Positions 1-9,802 of a stretch of 64,000 bases of DNA are shown here, piece by piece; positions within the stretch are counted from its first letter, which is position 1, and each line of letters opens with the position of its first letter. The DNA is taken from positions 312,501 through 376,500 of the forward strand of contig NC_012995.1 in assembly GCF_000026365.1 (NCBI RefSeq), in the 5' to 3' direction. The DNA is from Zygosaccharomyces rouxii (taxonomy: Eukaryota; Ascomycota; Saccharomycetes; Saccharomycetales; Saccharomycetaceae). The translations under genes and the position numbers were made by a program. Below the pieces are notes generated by a model. It searched no databases and was not told the origin of the DNA. It saw nothing but the letters and a program-made list of their open reading frames with translations.

Positions 1-845
1 GGATCTTCTACAGTTTTAGAGGCTTCTGGTGTCTCATACATTCGTGAAAGATCCAATGGTTTGTTACCTACCGGTAAACTCTTAAGAATGGATTTCAGCC
101 TAGGTGTATCTTGTAATGATTTGGAATCAGTGCTATGGTACTGTAGACAAGGAACACTGTGGAAAGTTCTCAATTGAGATGTCATTTCCAAATAGAAATT
201 AATGGTAGTGTTTAGTCTACCGATATTAACCAAAATACCCAATATGCAAGTGGAAAATGCGACTTGTTGGTCAAACAATAATTTGTCTCTGAGCACTTTA
301 GAACATTTGGTAGAGCTAGCTAACGTCAAAACGTATAGCTGTGAGAAGGTCAAATGATCATCAAATACAAACGTCTTGGCATCGTATTCTGGATCTGTTA
401 CATTTAATGTCTTACCGGGAATAGGTGGAGGCACAGGTACAATCGATTTGGCAAATACATCTTTATAGATGTTTCGGAACAGCTTTCTTTCATCTGCTAA
501 CAGTTCTCTGAGGAAACAGAATTGTAAATCACCCCTACTGAAGAACTCACCGTCAGGTTTCTTTAGATGTCGATTGTACTTGCTCGATTCTTTCATCTTC
601 TTTTTATTAGTTGTCACCGAAGGTACCATTGACGGTCCAAAATTTGACAGTATGTTGGTATTATCCTCACTTTCAGTACTGTCATCACCAGATTCCGCAT
701 TTACTTCTTCACCAACGATTCTACCATCACTTACGTTACCACCTGCCGCAGGTGCCTTTGAATCAGAATCTTCCAAACCAGGCTTCATATCTGCATCCGC
801 TTGATCTTGAAAGACGTCGTGGACGGGATCATACACCTTGCCCAT
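1..845 (-). CDS. IES1: INO80 chromatin-remodelling complex subunit Ies1 (3' end outside window)
   Basis: The reading frame is open from an ATG at 845 down to base 1, so the first 281 residues are present and the C-terminal part is cut off by the window edge. The start reads MGKVYDPVHDVFQ, and further on come HLKKPDGEFFSR, GRLNTTINFYLEMTSQLRTF and DTPRLKSILKSLP. These segments closely resemble S. cerevisiae Ies1, a subunit of the INO80 nucleosome remodeller in the nucleus. Residues about 20-75 are acidic and Ser/Thr-rich and look disordered. An in-frame ATG at 851 adds two residues, and another at 931 would add 28 residues that do not resemble the family start, so 845 is preferred. WWM1 follows upstream on the same strand, as in S. 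cerevisiae. Identity is from remembered family sequence. Confidence is high. Confidence 0.9.
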   Translation of the reverse strand, partial: MGKVYDPVHDVFQDQADADMKPGLEDSDSKAPAAGGNVSDGRIVGEEVNAESGDDSTESEDNTNILSNFGPSMVPSVTTNKKKMKESSKYNRHLKKPDGEFFSRGDLQFCFLRELLADERKLFRNIYKDVFAKSIVPVPPPIPGKTLNVTDPEYDAKTFVFDDHLTFSQLYVLTLASSTKCSKVLRDKLLFDQQVAFSTCILGILVNIGRLNTTINFYLEMTSQLRTFHSVPCLQYHSTDSKSLQDTPRLKSILKSLPVGNKPLDLSRMYETPEASKTVED

Positions 846-999
846 CGTCATTGCCTTCGAATCGCAGTCCTTTGCGATGTGGTTATTACTTGTGCAAGTG
901 TACCCGTCTTGGATGAGAGCCTTTATCATAAAACTAATACTAACAAAACTACATAACACAGACGGCCGTATACGTAAAAATAGATAAATTAAGTTCTAC

Positions 1000-1677
1000 T
1001 CAGAAATCACCACCACCGTCATCGAAACCACCACCGTCATCATAGCCTTGGTCAAAACCTTGGTCGTAACCTTGATCCATACCTTGATCGTAAATACGGT
1101 CGTCGTGATGTTCTATCATATCCCCTAGCATTAGACCACCTAGGACACCAGCACCGGCACCAAGCATACCGTTACGCATACCGTGCGACTTCTTTTGAGG
1201 CTGTTGTGCATACATTGGTTGACCCATGGGGGCACCGCCGAAACGGGAACCACCACCGTAAGCTCCCATAGGAGGTACATCGTAGCCACCCATTGGAGGA
1301 GCGCCATAACCACCCATTGGAGGAGCGCCGTAACCACCCATTGGAGGAGCACCATAACCACCCATTGGAGGAGCGCCACCGTAGCCACCACCGTAGCCAC
1401 CACCGTAGCCAGCTTGAGGATACTGTTGTTGTGGTTGGGAACCATAGCTAGCATGTTGAGGCGCTGGAGATGCACCGTAACCACGACTTCCTGTAGCGGG
1501 AGGGGATGCAGCCGGACGTTGTGCTTTATGATCGCTAGGGAAAGTAGTACCTGCTGGTGGTTCCCATTGTGATTTATTGGTTCCTAAGTCAACATAGAAC
1601 CAGGTCTTATACTCCTCGTCAAAGACCGCCTTCCAACCTTTAGGAACCTCTGGGACGTTGTTCCTACTTTGAGGCAT
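1000..1677 (-). CDS. WWM1: WW-domain protein Wwm1 (metacaspase-interacting)
   Basis: This 225-residue protein has one WW domain at residues about 11-42. The first Trp is in GWKAVFD and the second in SQWEPP, and the aromatic pair is in TWFYVD. The middle (about 70-150) is low-complexity Gly/Tyr/Pro with repeated GGYGAPPM units. After it come a short Gly/Ala/Met-rich hydrophobic stretch (about 170-190) and an Asp/Gly/Gln tail. In S. cerevisiae Wwm1 (about 211 aa) binds the metacaspase Mca1, and its overexpression is growth-inhibitory. That role is family knowledge, not visible here. The position between IES1 and CDC4 agrees with YFL010C. A TATAAAAG element lies about 90 bp upstream. Confidence is high for identity, moderate for function. 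Confidence 0.9.
   Translation of the reverse strand: MPQSRNNVPEVPKGWKAVFDEEYKTWFYVDLGTNKSQWEPPAGTTFPSDHKAQRPAASPPATGSRGYGASPAPQHASYGSQPQQQYPQAGYGGGYGGGYGGAPPMGGYGAPPMGGYGAPPMGGYGAPPMGGYDVPPMGAYGGGSRFGGAPMGQPMYAQQPQKKSHGMRNGMLGAGAGVLGGLMLGDMIEHHDDRIYDQGMDQGYDQGFDQGYDDGGGFDDGGGDF
1287..1382 (-). repeat. Four 24-bp in-frame tandem repeats inside WWM1
   Basis: Four nearly identical 24-bp units begin at 1287, 1311, 1335 and 1359, each containing CACCCATTGGAGGAGC on the plus strand. Each unit encodes eight residues, GGYGAPPM. A degenerate copy flanks the array at about 1263. The units differ at only one or two bases, which suggests recent expansion or homogenisation. Copy number is probably polymorphic between strains (inference). 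Confidence 0.9.
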
Positions 1678-2413
1678 CTTGAAAGAGCTCTTAAAGTCAA
1701 AAGTGAATCTATCTAACCGTTCTCTGTTGTTAGTAGTCTAAGGTTTAGAGTCAAAGATCCGACCTCCTTTTATAAGCTGGATCGCGAACCAGTTGCTCGA
1801 GGGCACGTGAATATGTGATTGGTTCTCCAAGTTTTGACCATAGTACGAGACCTGAGCAGTTTAAGTAGTATTCGATGGTTACTTGTGTGTCGATTATTCT
1901 CTACTTTTCCTTCGTATGTATTCTGTGAGTTTGCAATGCAATATAGCGTTCCTAACAAATTCTGAAGCTCTTGAGATTTTTATAACGCTAAAATCCAAGG
2001 AAAATGTAATTCAACCGTTGGAATTAGTCTTCTTAACCACCCATCATTCGTCTAAGTGAGTATCTCCAGATTTCCTTGTAGCAAGTCCTTGTATAGCGAT
2101 TGCATTCGGATTCAACAGCAGAGAAGGAGATATTGTGGCCTCTGGCAACAAGTAGGATCTAATGCATACTTAAATTCAGATGATTCACGAAGTGTTAGCT
2201 TTGGTAGGAATGATGTGTAATGTAAAATTGTTTCTATTTCTATATAATCTTGAAATATGGTGAAACTTTGAAGTAGATTTACGATTCAACAGTTGAACAA
2301 TCACCGCAGAGTGACAAACGGGAGAAAGAACAGGAAGAAAGGAAGGCAAAGGAAAGTCTTGGGAACCTTTAAAGGAATTTTGGATCTTAATCAGTGGACC
2401 AACCTATTATATA
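1678..2413. promoter_or_regulatory. Divergent WWM1/CDC4 intergenic region with TATA box and CACGTG
   Basis: These 736 bp separate the two divergent genes. On the minus strand TATAAAAG (1767-1774) sits about 90 bp before the WWM1 ATG, a normal yeast TATA distance. A CACGTG E-box (1804-1809), the core bound by Cbf1, Pho4 or Tye7, lies 30 bp further upstream and is followed by ATTGG, the reverse complement of a CCAAT box. On the CDC4 side there is no strong element, only A/G-rich sequence at about 2310-2360. No convincing ORF or RNA gene was seen here. Confidence 0.5.
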
Positions 2414-4747
2414 ATGAGGTTTACGCATCCTTTGTTGGAAATTAACGTTCCCTTCCAGTACCAGATACATGATGGAGAAACTGATTCCAAGTTAAATATA
2501 TCTGCCACTACCAATGTTAGAAATGATAATGATGGAGTGGTAAACAAGGGCTATGGTAAGAGGAGGATTAGTGGTCAAAGTGAAGAGAGAGATGGCAGGA
2601 AAAGGTACAGGATGAGCGATTTGTCTGCGGGACAGAAGTACGTCGGTTCAGGTGCTATGGTGGTGACGCCATCCGATACTGCAGCCCATGAAAACGTGCA
2701 AGGTAGCAGTGATGGTGGCTATTCTTTGCAGTCACTGAGAAGTCCAGGTGAAGATGGTGGTAATGATACTGAAGACTCTGAGGAAAAAGAAACTGGTACA
2801 CAACCAGTGATACTTTTATCTGCGGCTCAACAAGTACTGGGTGGTGGTCATGGATGTGAAGGTACAGACCAGGCGGCAAGCGCCCCCATGACGGTACCGG
2901 CGGCAGCATCTCAACCACAACCACAACCACAACCACAACAGCAACAACAACAGTGTGAAGCTAACGGTAGTGACGTTAGTGCGGTGGAAGAAACTTTACC
3001 CTTGTCTCCCTTAGCGTCACCTGGATTAAGTGCCTCCTGCGAGCAGGAAGATCAAGTTGAAGAAGTGGTGAAAGATAACAATATCAATAGCCATAGTGGT
3101 AATAATATTGCAGTTTATCAGGCTTATACCAATGAGGTTTTCAGCATGGTTAGAAATGAATTACCACCACAATGCTATAAAAATCTACTTTTCCAGTTAG
3201 TTTCTAATTTATCAAGAAATGAACTATCAGATTTAGGCACTTTGATCAAGGATAATTTGAAAAGGGATTTCATTACATCTTTACCTCTAGAAGTTTCTTT
3301 GAAGATTTTGACAAAGTTGCCCTTTGCTGATATTGTTCAATGTCTAAGAACTTGCAAAAGTTGGAATAAATTGATTGATACAACGCCGTACTTGTGGAAA
3401 CAGATGTTAATTTCAGAGTCCTTTGTCTCTAAGGATAGGTTCACCAAATATTCCCAAACGCTTTTAACCAAATATCCACATATTAAAAAAGAAGAAGATG
3501 GATATCAGTTAGATTTTTTGGAAAACTGCCGTGAACTGAAAAATTGGTATAATCCTAGCTTCATGCCCCAGAGGACAACTCTCAGGGGGCACATGATTAA
3601 TGTAGTTACTTGCTTACAGTTTGAAGATGATTATGTGATTACAGGTGCAGATGACAAGGTAATCAGAGTTTATGATGCTAACAAGAAACAATTTCTTTTG
3701 GAGCTAACAGGTCATGACGGTGGTGTTTGGGCATTGAAATACGATGAAGGTGGGATACTCGTAAGTGGATCAACGGATCGTAGCGTTCGTGTCTGGGATA
3801 TAAAACGCCGCTGTTGTACCCACGTATTTAAAGGTCATACTTCAACCGTACGTTGTCTTGATATCGTCGAATACAAAGGCGTGAAGTACATCGTAACAGG
3901 ATCAAGAGACCATACTTTGCATGTCTGGAAACTGCCTCGTGAACCGGCGGTATCAGATCAAACTTATCCAATAATTCATAATACACCAGAGGAAAACCCG
4001 TATTTCGTCGGCGTACTGAGAGGTCACATGGATTCTGTACGTACAGTGTCAGGTCACGGTAATATTGTCATCAGCGGATCCTATGACAATAATCTCATGG
4101 TATGGGATATTGCACAAATGCATTGTCTCTACGTTTTATCAGGTCACTCTAACAGAATATATTCCACCATTTACGATCATAAGAGATCTCGCTGTATCTC
4201 TGCCAGTATGGATTCTACAATAAAAGTCTGGGATTTACAAAACATTTGGAATAACGGTACATGCACCGTCATACGCAATAGTATAACGCCTTGCACCAAG
4301 ATAACAGGGTCCATGTCAACTCTACAGGGCCATACAGCACTTGTAGGTCTTTTAAGACTCTCTGACAAGTTTTTAGTTAGTGGTGGCGCTGACGGATTTC
4401 TCAGATGTTGGGATTCCAATGACTACTCTCGTCGCTTCGCTTATCACAACATGAGCGCTATTACTACTTTTTACTTGAGCGATAATCTTTTAGTCAGTGG
4501 CTCTGAGAGTCAGTTCAATGTCTACAATTTAAGAAGTGGTAAATTAGTACACACTAACATCCTAGGAGATGCCGATCAAATATGGTCGGTTAATTTCAAA
4601 GGTCGTATTTTGGTTGCAGCAGTTGAGAAAGACGGTCAGAGCTACGTGGAAATACTCGACTTTGGTGCTCCACAGTCTACAAATATCACTACAACACCTC
4701 GCTCAGCAACTGCAACGGTATCTTCGGATGATGCGTCTCCCTGGTGA
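2414..4747 (+). CDS. CDC4: F-box/WD40 substrate receptor of the SCF ubiquitin ligase
   Basis: The 777-residue protein is almost the same length as S. cerevisiae Cdc4 (779). The N-terminal 240 residues are acidic and low-complexity, with a QPQPQP plus poly-Gln run near residues 168-182. The F-box lies at about 287-333 (SLPLEVSLKILTKLPFADIV). After it come WD40 blades from about 390 to 740, for example GHDGGVWALKYDE and SGSTDRSVRVWDIKR. In the family the F-box binds Skp1 and the propeller recognises phosphodegrons in substrates such as Sic1, driving G1/S entry. Its downstream neighbour is a small membrane-protein gene, then SMC1. In S. cerevisiae CDC4 is directly next to SMC1. The start is the first in-frame ATG. 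Confidence is very high. Confidence 0.97.
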   Translation: MRFTHPLLEINVPFQYQIHDGETDSKLNISATTNVRNDNDGVVNKGYGKRRISGQSEERDGRKRYRMSDLSAGQKYVGSGAMVVTPSDTAAHENVQGSSDGGYSLQSLRSPGEDGGNDTEDSEEKETGTQPVILLSAAQQVLGGGHGCEGTDQAASAPMTVPAAASQPQPQPQPQQQQQQCEANGSDVSAVEETLPLSPLASPGLSASCEQEDQVEEVVKDNNINSHSGNNIAVYQAYTNEVFSMVRNELPPQCYKNLLFQLVSNLSRNELSDLGTLIKDNLKRDFITSLPLEVSLKILTKLPFADIVQCLRTCKSWNKLIDTTPYLWKQMLISESFVSKDRFTKYSQTLLTKYPHIKKEEDGYQLDFLENCRELKNWYNPSFMPQRTTLRGHMINVVTCLQFEDDYVITGADDKVIRVYDANKKQFLLELTGHDGGVWALKYDEGGILVSGSTDRSVRVWDIKRRCCTHVFKGHTSTVRCLDIVEYKGVKYIVTGSRDHTLHVWKLPREPAVSDQTYPIIHNTPEENPYFVGVLRGHMDSVRTVSGHGNIVISGSYDNNLMVWDIAQMHCLYVLSGHSNRIYSTIYDHKRSRCISASMDSTIKVWDLQNIWNNGTCTVIRNSITPCTKITGSMSTLQGHTALVGLLRLSDKFLVSGGADGFLRCWDSNDYSRRFAYHNMSAITTFYLSDNLLVSGSESQFNVYNLRSGKLVHTNILGDADQIWSVNFKGRILVAAVEKDGQSYVEILDFGAPQSTNITTTPRSATATVSSDDASPW

Positions 4748-5012
4748 GACAGGTCTATCCTCCGATCTTTATATCCATATAGATACTCACTTACATACCT
4801 ACGATCCCGTATATACTCAAATTCATTGTTAATTGTTAATCATTAATCCCTTTCGGTTGCAATTGCACCCATCTAAAAATTGAACCTTTTGATTCTTTTT
4901 TCCAATGGGTGAAAAGGAAATCCTCAGACTACTTAAAGAAGTGAAGATGAATATGTCATTGTAGCACTCATCCGTATCTTGTAATTTTTGATATTTAGAA
5001 TTTCATCAAGGT

Positions 5013-5504
5013 ATGAGCTTTAGAAGACCCTGGTCATCGTTAAATAGCACTATGCAGGTCATGGAAGAATCAGGTGCACCAAGCTTAGTATCGGCGACAA
5101 GATCGAAGGGAATCACCGGGAACCTGGACAAGAGAACTCCGGAAGAGAGGGTTTTCGGTAAAGGCTTATTTGCATCATATCCAAATCATCAGGCTACTCA
5201 AACCCATGGAATTCCGCTCTATATTTTCACATGTGGTGTGTGCATAGTAATTTCATGCCTACTAGTGATCTTGTTGGCTACCAATATTCTCATACAATTG
5301 AGAACTATAGTTCCTGATAACATCTTTGAAACTGCAGTCAAGGCATTCTACGTAGTGATCAGTCTAGTGGGTATCTACGCATTAATCGTGGGTAACAGCT
5401 GGCTGTTTAGGAAGCTGTCCTCCAAACAAAAGAGAAACAGTGCAAATGCACAGTACAGTAGTCTGAATAGACTGGAAGAGAACTACGAAATGGACAGTCT
5501 TTAG
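5013..5504 (+). CDS. Unrecognised small protein with two membrane segments
   Basis: This 163-residue ORF lies between CDC4 and SMC1, and I do not recognise it. Residues 1-66 are polar with many Ser/Thr. A strongly hydrophobic segment spans about 68-94 (LYIFTCGVCIVISCLLVILL), a short amphipathic loop follows, and a second hydrophobic segment spans about 109-132 (AFYVVISLVGIYALIVG). A basic stretch (KLSSKQKRN) sits just after it, and the tail is polar and acidic. This predicts a two-pass membrane protein with both ends on the same, probably cytosolic, side. The gene has its own 265-bp upstream gap, normal codon use and the same strand as its neighbours. S. cerevisiae has no gene here, so it may have been lost after the duplication or gained in this lineage. 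Likely a real gene; function unknown. Confidence 0.7.
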   Translation: MSFRRPWSSLNSTMQVMEESGAPSLVSATRSKGITGNLDKRTPEERVFGKGLFASYPNHQATQTHGIPLYIFTCGVCIVISCLLVILLATNILIQLRTIVPDNIFETAVKAFYVVISLVGIYALIVGNSWLFRKLSSKQKRNSANAQYSSLNRLEENYEMDSL

Positions 5505-5581
5505 ATGTAGTAGGGACAGTGCCAACGATGGTAATAGTACTTATATATAAGTATATAATAGATATGTGTAGTATTAATATG

Positions 5582-5603
5582 ACGCGTCAAGTTTGAAACG
5601 CGT
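5582..5603. promoter_or_regulatory. Paired MCB (MBF) sites upstream of SMC1
   Basis: Two perfect ACGCGT hexamers lie at 5582-5587 and 5598-5603, 16 bp apart and about 87-108 bp before the SMC1 ATG. ACGCGT is the Mlu I cell-cycle box bound by Mbp1-Swi6, and cohesin genes are typical late-G1 targets. The sites are seen directly; the regulation is inferred from family knowledge. Confidence 0.75.
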
Positions 5604-5689
5604 AAAGGTATATATCAAAAGCGCATCTCATCGAATAATTGAAGGTGTAACACTTATTCTTTGAATCAAGCAGGAGAAGCAAGCCAGTA

Positions 5690-8600
5690 ATGGGGAGATT
5701 AGTCGGGTTAGAACTATACAATTTTAAATCTTACCGTGGTACTGTCAGGGTTGGATTTGGTGATTCCAATTTTATCAGTATCATTGGTCCCAATGGGTCT
5801 GGTAAATCCAACATGATGGATGCGATTTCGTTTGTGCTAGGTGTCAAGAGCAGCCATTTAAGATCACAGATTCTGAAGGATTTGATCTATAGAGGTGTAG
5901 AAGGTGAGGAAGATGAGGAAGATGGGGAGGGTCGAACCGCCTACGTGAAGGCATTCTACTTAAAAAGCGATTCCACAGTAGAGCTATCCAGAAGTATATC
6001 AAGAAATGGTGACACTCAGTATAAAATGAATGGCAAAAATTGTGGATACAAACAGTATGCTGAATTTTTAGAAGAAGAAAATATCTTAATCAAAGCCCAA
6101 AATTTTCTTGTGTTTCAAGGTGACGTGGTGCAGATTGCTTCACAATCTGCTACTGATTTGACCAAATTATTTGAAGAAATTTCAGGTTCCATTCAATATA
6201 AAAAGGAGTATGATTCCTTAAAGGGGAAGGTGGATTCTTTGAACCAGTCGGCAGCGGAATCTATTAAGAATAGAAGAAGAATCCATGGTGAGTTGAAATC
6301 TTATAGAGAAGGTATTGATAAAAACCAAGAGTTCTACCACCAAGTTGAAAAAAGGAAAGAATTACAAAGGCATTATGCATTATGGCAACTGTACCATTTG
6401 GAGACTCAAAGACATGAATTGGAAGATAAATTGGCAAATTTGAAGAACAGTATAAAGACCATCAGAGGTAAAGAAACATCACAGGAGCAAATCTTACAGA
6501 GATCAAGAGCTTCTTTTGCCAGGGAAAGCGCTAGCATTTTAAAGCAGAGAAGTAAGATGGAATCTAAATCCAGGGAGAAGGAAAAGATCAATCAACAGTT
6601 ATTACCGATAAAATTATCTCAAAGGTCAGCGGCCAAACGTATAGCGAACGTACAAAAGAGAATTAGTTCTTTGCAGAGGGATATCGATAGACAACGTGAA
6701 TACGTGGAGAGGTTTGAGAACCAATTGAACGTGGTTACAAAGGCCAAATCTGATTTTGAAAAAGAGATTAAAGAATCTTCCAAAGATCATGACAAGTACA
6801 AACTGAATGAGGATGATACAAAGCTATATGCCTCTTTAAATGAAAAATACTTGAACCAAGGTGGTTTTTCACTAGAGTCTCAAAAGCAGTTGACGTTAAA
6901 CGATAAACAAGAATTGATGGATGAGATGGAGACTTTGAAGAAAAGAAATGATATCTCCAGATCAAGAGTAACTGATGAATTGTCAGTAATCGCTGAGAAA
7001 CTTGAGTCACAACTTTCAGAAATTTCCTCGACACTTAACGAAAGGAATTCCACACATAGTGATAAAGTTAAAGAGTTACAAAAATTACATTCGCAAATAG
7101 AATCTTCTAGCAACAAAGAATACGACTTGAATTACAAGTTGAGGGAAGTGTTGGTGAAAATTGAAGAATTAAGCGCTAGTCAAAGAGAAACCGTTAAGGA
7201 AAGGAAATTGAGAGAAAATATTGCAACATTAAAAAGATTTTTCCCTGGTGTTAGAGGATTAGTATGTGATCTATGCCAACCAAAGAAAGACAAATATGCA
7301 TTAGCCATTTCGACCATATTGGGTAAAAATTTCGATTCCGTGATAGTGGACAATGTCATGGTGGCACAAGAATGCATTGCTTACTTGAAAAAACAACGTG
7401 CTGGTATTGCATCTTTCATTCCATTAGACACTATTGATGTGGAGATCCCTACTTTAACACTCTCTGATTCTCAAGGTTGTACTTTGGCGATTAATGCCAT
7501 TGATTATGAGCAAGAATACGAAAGGGCACTACAATACGTTTGTTCTGATTCCATTATTTGTGACGATATGAATATCGCCAAGGATTTGAAATGGAACAAA
7601 GGAGTTAGATCAAAATTAGTTACTTTAGAAGGTGCACTTATCCACAAAGCAGGTCTTATGACTGGTGGTATATCGAAGAACACTAGTAATCGTTGGGATA
7701 AAGAAGAATATCAGAGCTTAATGACGTTAAAGGATAAACTTTTGCAACAGGTAGAAGAAGCAGCTCTCGAAGGTAAGAATGCTTCTTTAATGGCTAGAGA
7801 ATTAGAGAGTACACTTTCGTTACTCAATACCGAAATTTCAGAATTAAGAACACAGTTAACGCTCACACAGAGAACTTTGAAAGAAAACACAGTGGAAAGA
7901 GATTATCATGAAAAGCTGATTAAAGAAGAATATGAACCTGAATTACTGAATTTGGAGGAAAGAATACAAAATTTCAATTTCGCCTTACAAGAATTGGATT
8001 CCCAAAAGGAAAAACTGCAGAATGAAATCTTTGAAGAATTTACTAATCGTGTCGGATTCACTGTTAAGGACTATGAAAGTCATTCAGGTGAAATAATGAG
8101 GCAACAATCCAAAGAGTTGCAGCAACTGCAAAGGCAGATCCTAAATGTGGAAAATAAATTACAGTTCGAAAAAGATAGACTAAGTACCACTGAAAGAAGA
8201 TTTGGGAAAGCACATGAGGATATGGCTAAAATCGAATTTGAACTAACTCAATTGGAACGTCAAGAAAAAGAAACAGAGTCACGTATAAATCAAATCGACC
8301 AAGAACTAGCAGATCAAAAGAAAGAATTAGAACAATTCCAGAAAAAATTAGACGCCAAGCATGGCGATATAGATTCCACAGAGGATGCTCTTCACGAAGT
8401 GACTGCCAATTTGCAAGCATTAAAACGCCATAAGGATGAACTTAAGGAAGATGTGGAGAAGGTGGATATGGAAAAAGTATGTGTTCTGAAAAATTGTAAA
8501 TTGTCCAATATTACTATACCCGTACTTTCAGACACAGACTTGGATCAATTACCAATTGATAGAATTGATGAAGAAACTATTGCAATTGCCCATGAAATTG

Positions 8601-9343
8601 AAATTGATTTCCATGAATTACCTGCTAAATACAAAGAAAGTGGTGCAGAAACCATTAGGGAAGATTTTGAAAAATCCATCAAGCATGCAGAAGATATCTT
8701 AAATGATTTACAACCAAATGCCAAAGCTAATGAAAGGTTCAGCGAGGCTCAGAATAAGTTTGAAGCCATAGACTACGAGACTGAAGAATTAAAATCGGAG
8801 GAAAAGAGAGTTATTGCACAATTTCTCAAGATCAAGAAGAAGAGAAAGGCCCTATTTGAACGTGCATTTGAATACGCTAGTGAACACATTGACCCTATCT
8901 ACAGAGAATTGACGAAAAACCCAGGTTCTACCAACGAGCTAGCAGGCGGTAGTGCTTCACTAACGTTAGAAGATGAAGACGAACCGTTCAACGCCGGAAT
9001 AAGATATCATGCAACACCACCTTTTAAAAGATTCAAAGATATGGAATATTTATCCGGTGGTGAGAAAACAGTCGCTGCTCTAGCATTGTTATTTACCATA
9101 AATTCATTCCAACCAAGTCCCTTCTTCGTACTAGACGAAGTAGATGCCGCTTTAGACAGTACTAACGTCGACAGAATTGCAGCATACATTAGCAGACATG
9201 GCAATCGAGACTTACAATTCATTGTCATCTCTCTGAAGAACACCATGTTTGAAAAATCTGACGCACTTGTTGGGGTATACAGACAGCAGCAAGAGAACTC
9301 ATCAAAGATCGTCACACTAAATCTTAAGAACTATGCAAGCTGA
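5690..9343 (+). CDS. SMC1: Cohesin ATPase subunit Smc1
   Basis: The 1217-residue protein matches the usual Smc1 length (about 1225). The N-terminal Walker A is GPNGSGKS at residues 33-40. Long coiled coils flank a hinge at roughly 515-670, which includes FFPGVRGLVCDLC and ends near LMTGGISKN. The C-terminal head carries the ABC signature LSGGEKT near residue 1120 and the Walker B/D-loop FFVLDEVDAALD near 1144. Smc1 pairs with Smc3 through the hinge and with Scc1 at the heads to form the cohesin ring. All catalytic motifs are intact. Two MCB boxes precede the gene, as expected for an S-phase cohesin gene. The ATG at 5690 starts the conserved MGRLVGLELYNFKSY. Confidence is very high. Confidence 0.98.
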   Translation: MGRLVGLELYNFKSYRGTVRVGFGDSNFISIIGPNGSGKSNMMDAISFVLGVKSSHLRSQILKDLIYRGVEGEEDEEDGEGRTAYVKAFYLKSDSTVELSRSISRNGDTQYKMNGKNCGYKQYAEFLEEENILIKAQNFLVFQGDVVQIASQSATDLTKLFEEISGSIQYKKEYDSLKGKVDSLNQSAAESIKNRRRIHGELKSYREGIDKNQEFYHQVEKRKELQRHYALWQLYHLETQRHELEDKLANLKNSIKTIRGKETSQEQILQRSRASFARESASILKQRSKMESKSREKEKINQQLLPIKLSQRSAAKRIANVQKRISSLQRDIDRQREYVERFENQLNVVTKAKSDFEKEIKESSKDHDKYKLNEDDTKLYASLNEKYLNQGGFSLESQKQLTLNDKQELMDEMETLKKRNDISRSRVTDELSVIAEKLESQLSEISSTLNERNSTHSDKVKELQKLHSQIESSSNKEYDLNYKLREVLVKIEELSASQRETVKERKLRENIATLKRFFPGVRGLVCDLCQPKKDKYALAISTILGKNFDSVIVDNVMVAQECIAYLKKQRAGIASFIPLDTIDVEIPTLTLSDSQGCTLAINAIDYEQEYERALQYVCSDSIICDDMNIAKDLKWNKGVRSKLVTLEGALIHKAGLMTGGISKNTSNRWDKEEYQSLMTLKDKLLQQVEEAALEGKNASLMARELESTLSLLNTEISELRTQLTLTQRTLKENTVERDYHEKLIKEEYEPELLNLEERIQNFNFALQELDSQKEKLQNEIFEEFTNRVGFTVKDYESHSGEIMRQQSKELQQLQRQILNVENKLQFEKDRLSTTERRFGKAHEDMAKIEFELTQLERQEKETESRINQIDQELADQKKELEQFQKKLDAKHGDIDSTEDALHEVTANLQALKRHKDELKEDVEKVDMEKVCVLKNCKLSNITIPVLSDTDLDQLPIDRIDEETIAIAHEIEIDFHELPAKYKESGAETIREDFEKSIKHAEDILNDLQPNAKANERFSEAQNKFEAIDYETEELKSEEKRVIAQFLKIKKKRKALFERAFEYASEHIDPIYRELTKNPGSTNELAGGSASLTLEDEDEPFNAGIRYHATPPFKRFKDMEYLSGGEKTVAALALLFTINSFQPSPFFVLDEVDAALDSTNVDRIAAYISRHGNRDLQFIVISLKNTMFEKSDALVGVYRQQQENSSKIVTLNLKNYAS

Positions 9344-9802
9344 ACAAGATGCCCAAGGGAAGATATTCCGTTTTTCCATTTAAATCCGAATTGCTTTCTA
9401 TGGCTTTCTCCTTGGCCCTTTCTCATTTGCATTTTCCGTTCTTCTTCCGCTGTCTGGACATTCCCTTGATCTACCCTTGGCATTCTTGGAATCAAAAGGT
9501 CTAAAGGGTCCGGAGAACAACTAGTTAGGTCAGGTTTACCCAGATTTTTTTATTCGCCACATATCTTTTCCAACCTCATTTCAAAAAAGATTATCATACA
9601 TAAAGCATAATTCTATCTATTTCTACAGTTGTCATCGAATTCAATATAAAATTATTTTCGCTTTTACTACTGGTACTTCTTCATAGCTGTTATTACTACA
9701 AAATTTTTCATAACTCTAATTGTTGATACTGGAAGCTGAGCATAGCGAACATTTCAACACTTTTCACTACATTGTATCGAAAGAATATTTTGACGTACAA
9801 GC
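9344..9802. other. SMC1-BLM10 intergenic region, nothing specific recognised
   Basis: These 459 bp hold the SMC1 3' region and the BLM10 promoter. The sequence is pyrimidine-rich at 9370-9480 and A+T-rich at 9540-9720. I see no convincing promoter element, RNA gene or ORF. Confidence 0.4.

Noticed and set aside
469..916. Two plus-strand ORFs over IES1
   Set aside because: They lie opposite the conserved IES1 frame and are shadows of it.
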